From: STD2-102 sp964414205
Lineage (GTDB): Bacteria; Bacillota; Clostridia; Christensenellales; CAG-917
Direction: 5' to 3'
Length of the DNA: 16,618 nt
Assembly: GCA_964414205.1 (NCBI GenBank)
Contig: CAYPVP010000031.1
Span: 1-16,618, forward strand
The position numbers and the translations under genes were made by a program. Below, piece after piece: positions 6,845 to 13,422 of the stretch. Numbering within the stretch: the first letter of the stretch is position 1; each line of letters begins with the position of its first letter. Under the pieces are notes generated by a model. That model saw only the letters and a list, made by a program, of their open reading frames with translations, did not search any database and had not been told where the DNA came from.

Positions 6845-8448
6845 TTTTTAGAAATTTTTGACCAAGCATCAATGTTGAGCAAACCAAATGTGTTGTCAGC
6901 CTTGAAACTTGCATTGTCAAAACCAGTAAGACTTGTTGAATATGCTTGCACTTTGCTGTCATAATAAAGTGCAATTCCTGGCATGTTGTTTGCGCAATAA
7001 TCTTGGAATTTGCCTGATGCTGTTTCATATTCTGCAAGCGATTTTGCAGTTTTCAATTCTGTCAAAATTCCATAGTATTCAGTGTCTTTGGCTGAAATGT
7101 TTCCATACGGAACACCACAGTCTTTTTCTGTAAAATAGATGCTTCCTTGTCCACCTTGCATGTTCATTCCTGCTGATGTCAAACTTGTCAATGTTGCATC
7201 ATAGCCTTCATGTGCTCTGATTTTTGTCACATAGTTTGAAACATCAACAGACGAAAGAATTGTTTCAACAAGTCCTGTTTCGTCAAGAGATGCTTTGATG
7301 AGTTTTGCAATTTCGCCAAAACTTGCATCACTTCTCACCAAAATTGTAAACTTGAATTTGTTTGAAGACGTATATCCTTCATTTGCAAGCATAGTTTTTG
7401 CAGTTTGCAAGTCACGAGCAAGTTTTGAAGTTTGTTTGAATCCTGTGTTGAAGTCAGAAACAAAACCTGTGTAAGATTCTCTTGCAAAACTTGTGCCAAA
7501 TCTTTCTCTGATTGCTTTATAGTCAATGGCTTTTGCAATTGCTTTTCTCACATTTTTGTTTGAAACAGTTTGATTGTTGAAAATGAAGTTCATTGGATTG
7601 CTTGAATCAGAAAATTTGTCAAGAACAATGTTGCTTTCATCTTTGAAGTCTGCTTCCAAAGTTCTTGAAAGTCCCTTTGAATAGTTGTAAATCATGTCGA
7701 TGTCACCTGCTTTCAAAGCCAAACTCAAAGCAGTTTCATCATTGAATGTTTTGAAAATGACTTTGTCAAATTTGATTTTGTCAGCATCAACAAATTCTTG
7801 ATATTTTTCAAAAGTCAACACACCATTTTCTTTGTTGAAAGATTTGAATTTGAAAGGTCCACAACCAACAACAGATTTGTCATCAGGCAAACTGGCAACA
7901 TCGTCAACATAGGCTTCCATAAGACTTTTTGGCATAATTCTCATTGTCGACAAAGTGCTCAAAAATCTTGGGTTGCTTGTTGGGCAAACCATTTTTACAA
8001 CCTTGTCTGAAACTTTTTGACAAGTTGCTTGCAATTTTTTGTTCAAACTTGCTGTAAAGATGATGTCATCTGCTGTGACAGGATGTGGGTTTTCGGCTGT
8101 TGAATCATGCCATTTCAGCCCTTCTTTGATTGTGAATGTCCATTCAGAAAAATCTGCTGAATTTTGATAGGTTGTCATTTGTGGAACATGTCCATCTTCT
8201 GTCAAGCCAACCAACGCCATTTGAGAAATTGCTCCTGAAAGAACATCATAGTTGTAGCCAGGTGCACTTCCACTGGAAGCATCCAATCGGTTCAATTTGT
8301 TGAATGAATTTTGTGTTCCAACCACCAAAGTTGTGTTTGTGCCAGATTCGCCTGAGTTGTTTCCTCCACAAGCGACAAGCCCAACCGTCATCAACGCACA
8401 CATGCACATTCCAACAAAAACTAAACCTAGTTTTTTCAATTTTTTCAT
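6841..8448 (-). CDS. Solute-binding lipoprotein of a nickel/peptide-type ABC importer (SBP_bac_5)
   Basis: This 535-residue extracytoplasmic lipoprotein delivers substrate to the two permeases. It has a Lys-rich N-terminus, a hydrophobic core and the lipobox LVAC, with Cys27 the predicted lipidated residue, followed by a Gly/Ser/Asn linker. The body matches family 5 binding proteins: DFSEWTFTIKEGLKWHD, PVTADDIIFT, GCGPFKFKSF and NVRKAIAKAIDYKAI are all recognisable. Length is close to NikA (524) and OppA/DppA. The ATG is preceded by GGTGGAGGAG, a very strong ribosome site with a rather long spacer (11 nt after AGGAG). A 147-bp gap separates it from the upstream ATPase gene, so it may also have its own promoter. 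Substrate (nickel complex, peptide or opine-like metallophore) is not determined. Confidence 0.93.
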   Translation of the reverse strand: MKKLKKLGLVFVGMCMCALMTVGLVACGGNNSGESGTNTTLVVGTQNSFNKLNRLDASSGSAPGYNYDVLSGAISQMALVGLTEDGHVPQMTTYQNSADFSEWTFTIKEGLKWHDSTAENPHPVTADDIIFTASLNKKLQATCQKVSDKVVKMVCPTSNPRFLSTLSTMRIMPKSLMEAYVDDVASLPDDKSVVGCGPFKFKSFNKENGVLTFEKYQEFVDADKIKFDKVIFKTFNDETALSLALKAGDIDMIYNYSKGLSRTLEADFKDESNIVLDKFSDSSNPMNFIFNNQTVSNKNVRKAIAKAIDYKAIRERFGTSFARESYTGFVSDFNTGFKQTSKLARDLQTAKTMLANEGYTSSNKFKFTILVRSDASFGEIAKLIKASLDETGLVETILSSVDVSNYVTKIRAHEGYDATLTSLTSAGMNMQGGQGSIYFTEKDCGVPYGNISAKDTEYYGILTELKTAKSLAEYETASGKFQDYCANNMPGIALYYDSKVQAYSTSLTGFDNASFKADNTFGLLNIDAWSKISKK

Positions 8449-8595
8449 AGTTTCGTGTTCTCCTCCACCTTTTGTTTTTTACAATTAGTTATCCACAATA
8501 AAGTTTTCTATATCTACATTATCTTTGTTTTAAAATCTTGTTTTTCACTTGCATTTGTTTTCACTTGCAAGTTCTTCAAGTGTTTTTATGTGATT
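8449..8595. other. 147-bp spacer inside the importer operon
   Basis: This is the only real gap in the operon and lies just before the binding-protein gene. On the plus strand it contains TTTTCACTTGCA twice (around 8543 and 8558) and a self-complementary ACTTGCAAGT, which could fold in the RNA. A GATAAT sequence on the minus strand could be a -10 box, but no good -35 accompanies it. No gene is present. An extra promoter or processing site to raise binding-protein expression is plausible but not shown. Confidence 0.35.
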
Positions 8596-9354
8596 TCAGC
8601 AATTTTCTTTTTCACATTTGTTTGCGTCTATATCAGTGTTCAAAATTTGATTATCTTCATTTTTCGACTCTAATTCGTTTTCCAACTCGAAAATTTTTCC
8701 GTTTTCAATTTCGTAGATTCGATTGCAAACAAATTCAATCATCGCTTTGTCATGTGAAATCATCAAAATTGATGTCCCATTTTCAGCAATTTCTTGATAG
8801 ATTTTCAAAATTTGCGACTGTGACACAACATCCAACATTGATGTTGATTCATCACTGACAAGCAGTTTTGGGCTTAGTGACAACGCCCTTGCAATGACAA
8901 AACGCTGTGCCTGTCCACCTGACAGTTGTGATGGCAATCGGTCAAACAAATCTTCACTCAAATTCATTTTTTTCATCAATTCTAATGCTTTGTCTTTGGC
9001 TTCTTTCTTTTTGAAAATTTTGTTTGCCACCAAAACTTCAACAAGCCCTTTTCCAACTTTTTGAATTGGGTCAAGTGATGCATATGGCTGTTGAGGGACA
9101 ACTTGAATTGCCATTCCTGTTTTAGCGTTATATTTTCCATTCATAAAAAGTGGAGAATAGTCTGCAAAAACATTTCCTTCGTTCAGCAAAAATTCGCCTT
9201 TCATAATTCTTGCCAATGTGCTTTTTCCTGCTCCACTTTTGCCAAGCAGACCAACAATTTCGCCATCTTTGATTTTCATGTTGACATTGTCCAAAACCAA
9301 TTTGACATTCTTTTTTGTTCCAAACGATTTTTTTACATTTTCAACACTAATCAT
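8596..9354 (-). CDS. ABC importer ATPase (NikE/DppF/OppF type, short form)
   Basis: This is a 252-residue ATP-binding subunit on the cytoplasmic side of the importer. Walker A is GKSGAGKS (38-45), the Q-loop lies in VPQQPYASLDP (86-96), the signature is LSGGQAQR (144-151), Walker B is LLVSDES (164-170) and the H-loop His is residue 201 (LMISHD). The Walker B continuation is DESTS rather than the usual DEPTS. It lacks the C-terminal oligopeptide domain of OppF/DppF (about 330 residues) and matches the length of NikE (about 268). The start at 9354 has GAGG 7 nt upstream and overlaps the preceding ATPase gene by 8 bp. A longer reading from 9456 would lie inside that gene and is rejected. The C-terminal 40 residues are acidic and Asn-rich. 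Confidence 0.93.
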   Translation of the reverse strand: MISVENVKKSFGTKKNVKLVLDNVNMKIKDGEIVGLLGKSGAGKSTLARIMKGEFLLNEGNVFADYSPLFMNGKYNAKTGMAIQVVPQQPYASLDPIQKVGKGLVEVLVANKIFKKKEAKDKALELMKKMNLSEDLFDRLPSQLSGGQAQRFVIARALSLSPKLLVSDESTSMLDVVSQSQILKIYQEIAENGTSILMISHDKAMIEFVCNRIYEIENGKIFELENELESKNEDNQILNTDIDANKCEKENC

Positions 9355-10129
9355 TTTCAACCTCAAAACTTTTTGCTTTGAGCAATTTTTTTGTATATTC
9401 GGCTTGGGGATTGGCAAGCATGCTTTTTGCACACCCATATTCAACAACTTCTCCATTCAACATCACCAAAATGTCATCACATCTTGATGCAACATCCATG
9501 TTGTGTGTGATGATGATTTTGCCAGCATCACAAAACATCTTGTCAATTTTGTCAAGAAAAATTTTTGCTGTTGCTTCATCAATTCCTCGTGTTGCCTCAT
9601 CTGCAACAACAATTTTTGGTTTTCCAATGGCACTCATTGCCAAAACAACTCTTTGAGCCATTCCACCTGACAACTGAAATGGATACATTTTCAAAATTTT
9701 TTCTCCGTCTTCAAAACCAACTTCCAACAATTTTTCTACAATGATTTTGTCAAATTCAGCATGTTTGAATTTGTGCAGTTTCAATGTGTCCACAAATTGA
9801 GATTTGATTGTTAGTGATGGGTCAAGAAATTCAGCACCACTTTGTGGAATGAAAACCATATCAAAAACTCTATGTTTTCGCATTTTCAAAGCCGAAACTT
9901 TCAACAAATTTTGATTTTCAAAACAAATTTCACCATCACATGAGCAATTTTTTGGCAAAAGTCCAAACAAAGACAAGGCCGTCATGGTTTTTCCACAACC
10001 TGATTCTCCGACAACTGCCAAACTTTTTCCACTTTCAACAGAAAATGAAAGATTTTTGACAAGGTGTTTATCTTCCATTGGCAAACTTGCATATATATTC
10101 AGATTTTTTACATTGAGCGATTTTTTCAT
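9347..10129 (-). CDS. ABC importer ATPase (NikD/DppD/OppD type, short form)
   Basis: This 260-residue ATP-binding subunit is the first gene of the operon and partners the overlapping second ATPase. It carries Walker A GESGCGKT (41-48), a Q-loop (Gln96 in FIPQSG, then FLDPSLTI), the signature LSGGMAQR (153-160), Walker B IVVADEA (173-179) and the H-loop ITHN (207-210). It ends soon after the nucleotide-binding domain, so it has no C-terminal extension and is close in length to NikD (about 254) rather than DppD/OppD (about 330). An AAGGA ribosome site lies 12 nt before the ATG, longer than ideal. A good promoter is 45 bp upstream. Confidence 0.93.
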   Translation of the reverse strand: MKKSLNVKNLNIYASLPMEDKHLVKNLSFSVESGKSLAVVGESGCGKTMTALSLFGLLPKNCSCDGEICFENQNLLKVSALKMRKHRVFDMVFIPQSGAEFLDPSLTIKSQFVDTLKLHKFKHAEFDKIIVEKLLEVGFEDGEKILKMYPFQLSGGMAQRVVLAMSAIGKPKIVVADEATRGIDEATAKIFLDKIDKMFCDAGKIIITHNMDVASRCDDILVMLNGEVVEYGCAKSMLANPQAEYTKKLLKAKSFEVEND

Positions 10130-10167
10130 TGGAAAAAAAATTCCTTATTGTCCACTTAATCTATTTC

Positions 10168-10186
10168 ATTTGAAGTGTATTTGAAG
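10168..10186. promoter_or_regulatory. Direct repeat over the importer promoter -10 (possible operator)
   Basis: ATTTGAAG occurs at 10168-10175 and again at 10179-10186, separated by TGT, giving an 11-bp period (one helical turn). It overlaps the -10 box. Placement suits a repressor site, but no regulator gene is in the window and AT-rich DNA makes such repeats fairly cheap. Confidence 0.35.
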
Positions 10187-10202
10187 AAAATTTGATTGTC
10201 AA
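10174..10202 (-). promoter_or_regulatory. Sigma-A promoter of the importer operon
   Basis: On the minus strand TTGACA (10202-10197) is a perfect -35 box. A 17-bp spacer leads to TACACT (10179-10174), a fair -10 box. The first codon of the leading ATPase gene is 45 bp downstream. A direct repeat covers the -10 region. Confidence 0.68.
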
Positions 10203-10225
10203 CAAAAATTCTTTTGCCATATTGC

Positions 10226-10260
10226 AAAAAGAACCTATCCAGGGGGATAGGTTCTTTTTT
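10226..10260 (-). terminator. Strong bidirectional rho-independent terminator
   Basis: A perfect stem of GAACCTATCC (10231-10240) with GGATAGGTTC (10245-10254) around the 4-nt loop AGGG is flanked by AAAAA on the left and TTTTTT on the right, so it can stop transcription in either direction. It insulates the importer operon promoter from the SDR transcript coming from the right. Confidence 0.9.
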
Positions 10261-10552
10261 ATATTTTGTTGATTTTCATTTATAAACTCACCAAAAACAA
10301 ACAATTCTCATCAAATTGTGTATATTTATTCATTTGCAATTTATAAATATTTATTTTGCTTTTTTAATGTTTTTGCAGTATTTTCATGATTTTTGGCTAT
10401 TTATCTTGTTTTTTTGTTTCTAGTTTTTTTTGACTATTATATTGTTCTTTGGCTGTAAATTTTGTTTGTTTTGCTCTTTTGTCCGTTTGTTTTTGTTGCT
10501 TCGCTCTTTTTATAAATTGTTGCAAGGCATTTTGAGTTGCATAGACCGAATT
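10261..10552. other. Spacer between the terminator and the SDR gene
   Basis: No separate gene is seen. The right part (10397-10552) is an in-frame continuation of the SDR reading frame past its TAA: 51 sense codons, rich in Lys and Gln, ending in TAG. The remainder to 10260 is very AT-rich and carries nothing recognisable before the terminator. Confidence 0.5.
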
Positions 10553-11605
10553 TTAGTTGGCATTGCTGGTTTCATCAAAAATGTGTTTGCTTTCAATTTC
10601 TTTCAAAATTTTTGGTTTGAAAACTTCTTTTCGATTTTTATAGAACCAATTTAATGTTGCTATGATTGTTGTTTTGATGTCTGTTGCTTCAAAATTCAAT
10701 TCGCTTTTCGCTTTGCTCACTGAATAATTTTTTCTTTCAACAATGGTGTCCAATGCTTTTTTTGAAAAGATTGGCAACATCTTTTTTTGTTTCAAATGCC
10801 AAACTGCAATTGGCGATGCCATTTTCAAAAACCAAATTGGCAATTTCGGCAACTTTGTTGAACGCCTCATAAACGAATTTATCGTGTCATATATCTCGGA
10901 AATGGTTATGTATTCGCCTGCCAAAATATAGCCATCGCCGTTTTTTCCATACAAAATGGTTGAAACAATTCCCTTTGCAACATCTTCAACATCAACAAAA
11001 TTGTAGCCACCACGCATTTTTACAGCAAAATCTTTGTTGGCAATTCCAAGCAAAAGTTGTGATGTCGCCGACATTTTGAAATCATTTTTTCCAACCACAA
11101 CAGCAGGATAGACAATGGAAAGTTTCAAACCCTTTTCTTTCAGCAAGTTGAGTTCTTTGACAGCCAAAACTTTTGTCTTTGCATAGAAACTTGAAACAGC
11201 ATTTTCATCAAATTCTTTTGGTTCTTCCAATATGTCAGAGTTGTTTGGAATCATGTCAACAGAACTGACAAAAACAAATTTTTCAACCTTTTTTTCCAAT
11301 GAAACTTCGGCAATGTTTTTTGTCCCCTCAACATTGACTTCAAACATAAGTGGCAAATTTTGTTCGGCAATGTCAATGATTCCTGCCATATGCACCACGA
11401 CAGAATCTTGTTCAATCTCTCTTTCCAAAAATGCCTTGTCAAGAACATTGCCTCGTGCAATTTCAATTTGGTCATCAATGTTCAAATGCGAAATGTTTTC
11501 ATTTTCAAGCACAAGCAACTTTATTTTGTAGGAAAGTTTTTTGAGTTCACAAATCAAATTGCTTCCGATGTGTCCCGTTGCGCCCGTAACAATGATTTTT
11601 TTCAT
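10553..11605 (-). CDS. NAD(P)-dependent extended SDR / nucleotide-sugar epimerase-like protein
   Basis: This is a 350-residue cytoplasmic oxidoreductase of the extended short-chain dehydrogenase family. The Rossmann nucleotide motif TGATGHIG is at 7-14, the NAD-adenine motif region at VHMAG (71-75), catalytic Ser region at VSSVDM (113-118) and the catalytic pair at YAKTK (Tyr141, Lys145). NFVDVEDVAKGI later in the chain is also typical. The substrate is not predictable: relatives include UDP-sugar epimerases, dihydroflavonol-reductase-like and steroid-dehydrogenase-like enzymes. The start at 11605 has a near-perfect AGGAGG 4 nt upstream; an upstream in-frame ATG at 11620 would contain that site and is rejected. 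The gene stands alone, divergent from the zinc-ribbon gene. After the stop the frame continues open for 51 codons. Confidence 0.88.
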   Translation of the reverse strand: MKKIIVTGATGHIGSNLICELKKLSYKIKLLVLENENISHLNIDDQIEIARGNVLDKAFLEREIEQDSVVVHMAGIIDIAEQNLPLMFEVNVEGTKNIAEVSLEKKVEKFVFVSSVDMIPNNSDILEEPKEFDENAVSSFYAKTKVLAVKELNLLKEKGLKLSIVYPAVVVGKNDFKMSATSQLLLGIANKDFAVKMRGGYNFVDVEDVAKGIVSTILYGKNGDGYILAGEYITISEIYDTINSFMRRSTKLPKLPIWFLKMASPIAVWHLKQKKMLPIFSKKALDTIVERKNYSVSKAKSELNFEATDIKTTIIATLNWFYKNRKEVFKPKILKEIESKHIFDETSNAN

Positions 11606-11635
11606 GATGCCTCCTGTCAAATTCTTCTTAATTCA

Positions 11636-11664
11636 ATTATAATCTTGAAACAACGAAAATGAAA
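11636..11664 (-). promoter_or_regulatory. Promoter of the SDR gene
   Basis: On the minus strand a perfect TATAAT (11641-11636) lies about 30 bp before the SDR start codon. The -35 at 17 bp spacing (11664-11659, TTTCAT) is weak, so confidence rests on the -10 box and its position. Confidence 0.42.
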
Positions 11665-11729
11665 CCTTAAAAAATTTTTAAATTGTGATGATTTTGTGAT
11701 AGAATTGTGAAAAGTATTATGGTTTTGTA

Positions 11730-11758
11730 TTGCATTCTTCACCAAAATCTTTTATAAT
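11730..11758 (+). promoter_or_regulatory. Sigma-A promoter of the zinc-ribbon gene
   Basis: TTGCAT (11730-11735), a 17-bp spacer and a perfect TATAAT (11753-11758) precede the zinc-ribbon gene by 63 bp. It is back to back with the SDR promoter. Confidence 0.7.
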
Positions 11759-11821
11759 GACAAAAATGCCATTGAAAATTGCAAAAAAGTAAAATTAACT
11801 AAAACACTAAGGGAGAAAATT

Positions 11822-12124
11822 ATGTTTTGTAAAAACTGCGGATCTCATTTGGAAGACAACACCAACATTTGCCCACAATGTGGCTATCAACAAGCGGTAG
11901 TCTATGTCAATCAAACACCTGACGACCATTCAAGTTTCGGCTATGCGTTGCTAAGTTTCTTTTTTCCAATCATTGGAATCATTCTGTTTCTTGTTTGGAA
12001 AGACCAAACGCCTTTGAAAGCCAAAAGCTGCTTAAAAGGAGCTTTGTTTACATTCATTATGGGAGTGATTATTGCTGTAATCTATTTCATTGTGGCAGCA
12101 ACGTTGCTGAGTACCATTATCTAA
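11822..12124 (+). CDS. Small zinc-ribbon membrane protein
   Basis: This 100-residue protein starts with a zinc ribbon (Cys3, Cys6, Cys17, Cys20 in two CxxC pairs), then a short linker and two membrane segments (about 40-58 and 74-97) separated by WKDQTPLKAKSC. Many Bacillota carry such single-ribbon, two-helix proteins of unknown role. AAGGGAG lies 7 nt before the ATG and a good promoter is upstream, so expression is well supported. It is followed after 83 bp by two further small membrane-protein genes on the same strand. Confidence 0.85.
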   Translation: MFCKNCGSHLEDNTNICPQCGYQQAVVYVNQTPDDHSSFGYALLSFFFPIIGIILFLVWKDQTPLKAKSCLKGALFTFIMGVIIAVIYFIVAATLLSTII

Positions 12125-12207
12125 AATTTTGTAAATAAATTTTGAACTAATATTTTATCCTTAAAAACTGAAAACAAGAAGTTTTTTGTTTATTAAATCT
12201 AAATTAA

Positions 12208-12660
12208 ATGCCTTACAACGTTTCATACAAATTGTGGAATGATACATGTTTTCAAGTTATAACATTGGAAAGCAGAGGAAACTATGTTTTCATGGAATGC
12301 GTCTTTGAAACTGCAAATTCTACAACTCCATCTAGAACGCGCAAAAAAATAAGTAAAACCGAATTTGAAGAAATGGCTTTTGCTATGGATATGAATGCCT
12401 TTTCAATCAAATACAACGCATCAAAATATGATGAAAGTGGAAACAACCTTGGTATGTATGTCACAGGTATAGAAGTAGACGGAATCAATATCGGCAACAT
12501 CATTTGCGTTTCCATTTTTGGTTTTCTTGCCATAATTTTGGCACTTTCAAGCGCTATCATTGCAAAAAGACTTAGTCTCACTTGCAAACATTTTGATTGC
12601 ACCAACAAAGTCGATTTCAAAGTTTTGGAGCCAGAAATCAACGAAAAGGAAAAACAATGA
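12208..12660 (+). CDS. Small membrane protein, possibly N-terminally truncated paralogue of the next gene
   Basis: A 150-residue open frame of unknown family. Residues 1-95 are polar, with no membrane segment; residues about 96-116 form one membrane helix (NIICVSIFGFLAIILAL) and the last 30 are polar. The pattern and the C-terminal helix (NIICVSIFG...AIIAKRL) resemble the neighbouring protein's (NIILVSSLG...GVIAKKNF), suggesting a tandem duplication. The neighbour has an extra N-terminal helix that is absent here: an in-frame TAA sits directly before the ATG and no ribosome site is present. It may therefore be a truncated copy, or start at an internal Met. Its stop overlaps the next start as ATGA. 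Confidence 0.6.
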   Translation: MPYNVSYKLWNDTCFQVITLESRGNYVFMECVFETANSTTPSRTRKKISKTEFEEMAFAMDMNAFSIKYNASKYDESGNNLGMYVTGIEVDGINIGNIICVSIFGFLAIILALSSAIIAKRLSLTCKHFDCTNKVDFKVLEPEINEKEKQ

Positions 12661-13187
12661 AACCCTACGAAAACATCTTATATCCTTCAAATTCCAACAA
12701 TTCTACGCCACCCAAGCAAAAAAGCAAATCTGATATAACTTTGTTTGTGACTTTCCTGACCATCACTGTCATTTTGTTTGCATGCATACTTGGATTTTCT
12801 TTGACTCCTGTTAGCACACATTTTTCATATGAACGAAATCAAATGGTGCAAGGCATCAAAACCTCCACAACACAAACAATTTCATTTTCCAAACGCGGAA
12901 TGATGTACAAAATGGATGTGGACTACCGCAACAGAAAAACAAACAGTCTCATTTCCGAAACCTATTATCTAGACAAGGCTGAAATGAAAAACGAAATTAA
13001 AAAAGGCAACATCAATGCTTTTGTCTATTTCAATACAAACGACAATGTTCTTTCAAATCAATGTTTAAACAGAGGAAACATAATTTTGGTGAGTTCGTTG
13101 GGTTTGTTGTTTTTAGTTTTTTTCTTTTCAACAATCTTTGCAGGCGTCATCGCTAAAAAAAATTTTGAAAAAAAAACATATTTGTGA
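12657..13187 (+). CDS. Two-helix membrane protein of unknown function
   Basis: This is a 176-residue protein. The polar N-terminus (about 27 residues) is followed by a membrane helix (about 28-48), an exposed domain of roughly 90 residues with several short beta-like stretches (ISFSKRGMMYKMDVDY, YYLDKAEMKNEI), and a second helix (about 142-168) ending in a Lys-rich tail. The helix-domain-helix layout recalls DUF3592-type proteins, but I cannot confirm that family. The start at 12657 has GGA 6 nt upstream and overlaps the previous stop by 4 bp, so the two genes are coupled. The open frame upstream to 12597 lies inside the previous gene and is not used. Confidence 0.72.
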   Translation: MKPYENILYPSNSNNSTPPKQKSKSDITLFVTFLTITVILFACILGFSLTPVSTHFSYERNQMVQGIKTSTTQTISFSKRGMMYKMDVDYRNRKTNSLISETYYLDKAEMKNEIKKGNINAFVYFNTNDNVLSNQCLNRGNIILVSSLGLLFLVFFFSTIFAGVIAKKNFEKKTYL

Positions 13188-13213
13188 TTTGAAAATTAAA
13201 AGGATTGAATGTG

Positions 13214-13249
13214 AAAAACCTTTTTTATAATCAAATAAAAAAGGTTTTT
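13214..13249. terminator. Bidirectional terminator-like hairpin
   Basis: A 15-bp perfect inverted repeat, AAAAACCTTTTTTAT (13214-13228) with its complement at 13235-13249 and a 6-nt loop, ends in TTTTT on either strand. It lies 26 bp after the three-gene membrane cluster and would also stop the LicD transcript arriving from the right. Confidence 0.7.
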
Positions 13250-13285
13250 GTGATAAATTTTCTAAATATCAATTTTTTAGTGTTT

Positions 13286-13412
13286 GATTTCTTGTGATAG
13301 TTTTCTGCAATTCCGATTTCTATTGATAGAATTTTGTAATAGATGTTATAGTGCTAGGTTTTGCAAAAAATTTGCATATATGCACAAATAGATTTTGTGA
13401 TAGATGTTTTAG
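13286..13412. repeat. Dispersed degenerate repeats related to TTTTGTGATAGATGTT
   Basis: At least four related copies lie downstream of licD: 13286-13307, 13315-13335, 13329-13351 and 13391-13412, each built on GATTTYTTGTRATAG-like sequence, the best being GATTTTGTGATAGATGTT at 13391. Similar sequence recurs at 13245-13262 and at 11692-11707 between the SDR and zinc-ribbon promoters. A 12-bp palindrome TGCATATATGCA (13373-13384) lies among them. No function is assignable. Confidence 0.5.
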
Positions 13413-13422
13413 AAATAAAAAA

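Noticed and set aside
8489..8497. Perfect DnaA box TTATCCACA in the spacer before the binding-protein gene
   Set aside because: An isolated box; a second identical one lies inside the ligase-like coding region (15159-15167). No cluster, AT-rich unwinding array or dnaA/dnaN genes, so no origin is supported.
1830..10555. Stop-codon reassignment, suggested by two genes whose frames stay open after TAG (collagen-like) and TAA (SDR)
   Set aside because: TAG, TAA and TGA all end other recognised families at the expected lengths here, and Trp is encoded by TGG. Local repeat turnover or a nonsense change explains the two cases better.
10430..10654. 74-codon plus-strand hydrophobic open frame
   Set aside because: It is antisense to the SDR 3' end and its Lys/Gln-rich continuation; AAA/CAA on one strand reads as Phe/Leu on the other. 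No ribosome site.
12162..12190. Weak stem AAAAACT/AGTTTTT after the zinc-ribbon gene as a terminator
   Set aside because: The stem is 7 bp of almost only A/T with a 10-nt loop; it is as likely to be chance, and the three genes may be co-transcribed.
13373..13384. Palindrome TGCATATATGCA as an operator
   Set aside because: It lies downstream of licD with no promoter nearby; an AT-rich palindrome of this size can arise by chance. Mentioned only as part of the repeat region.
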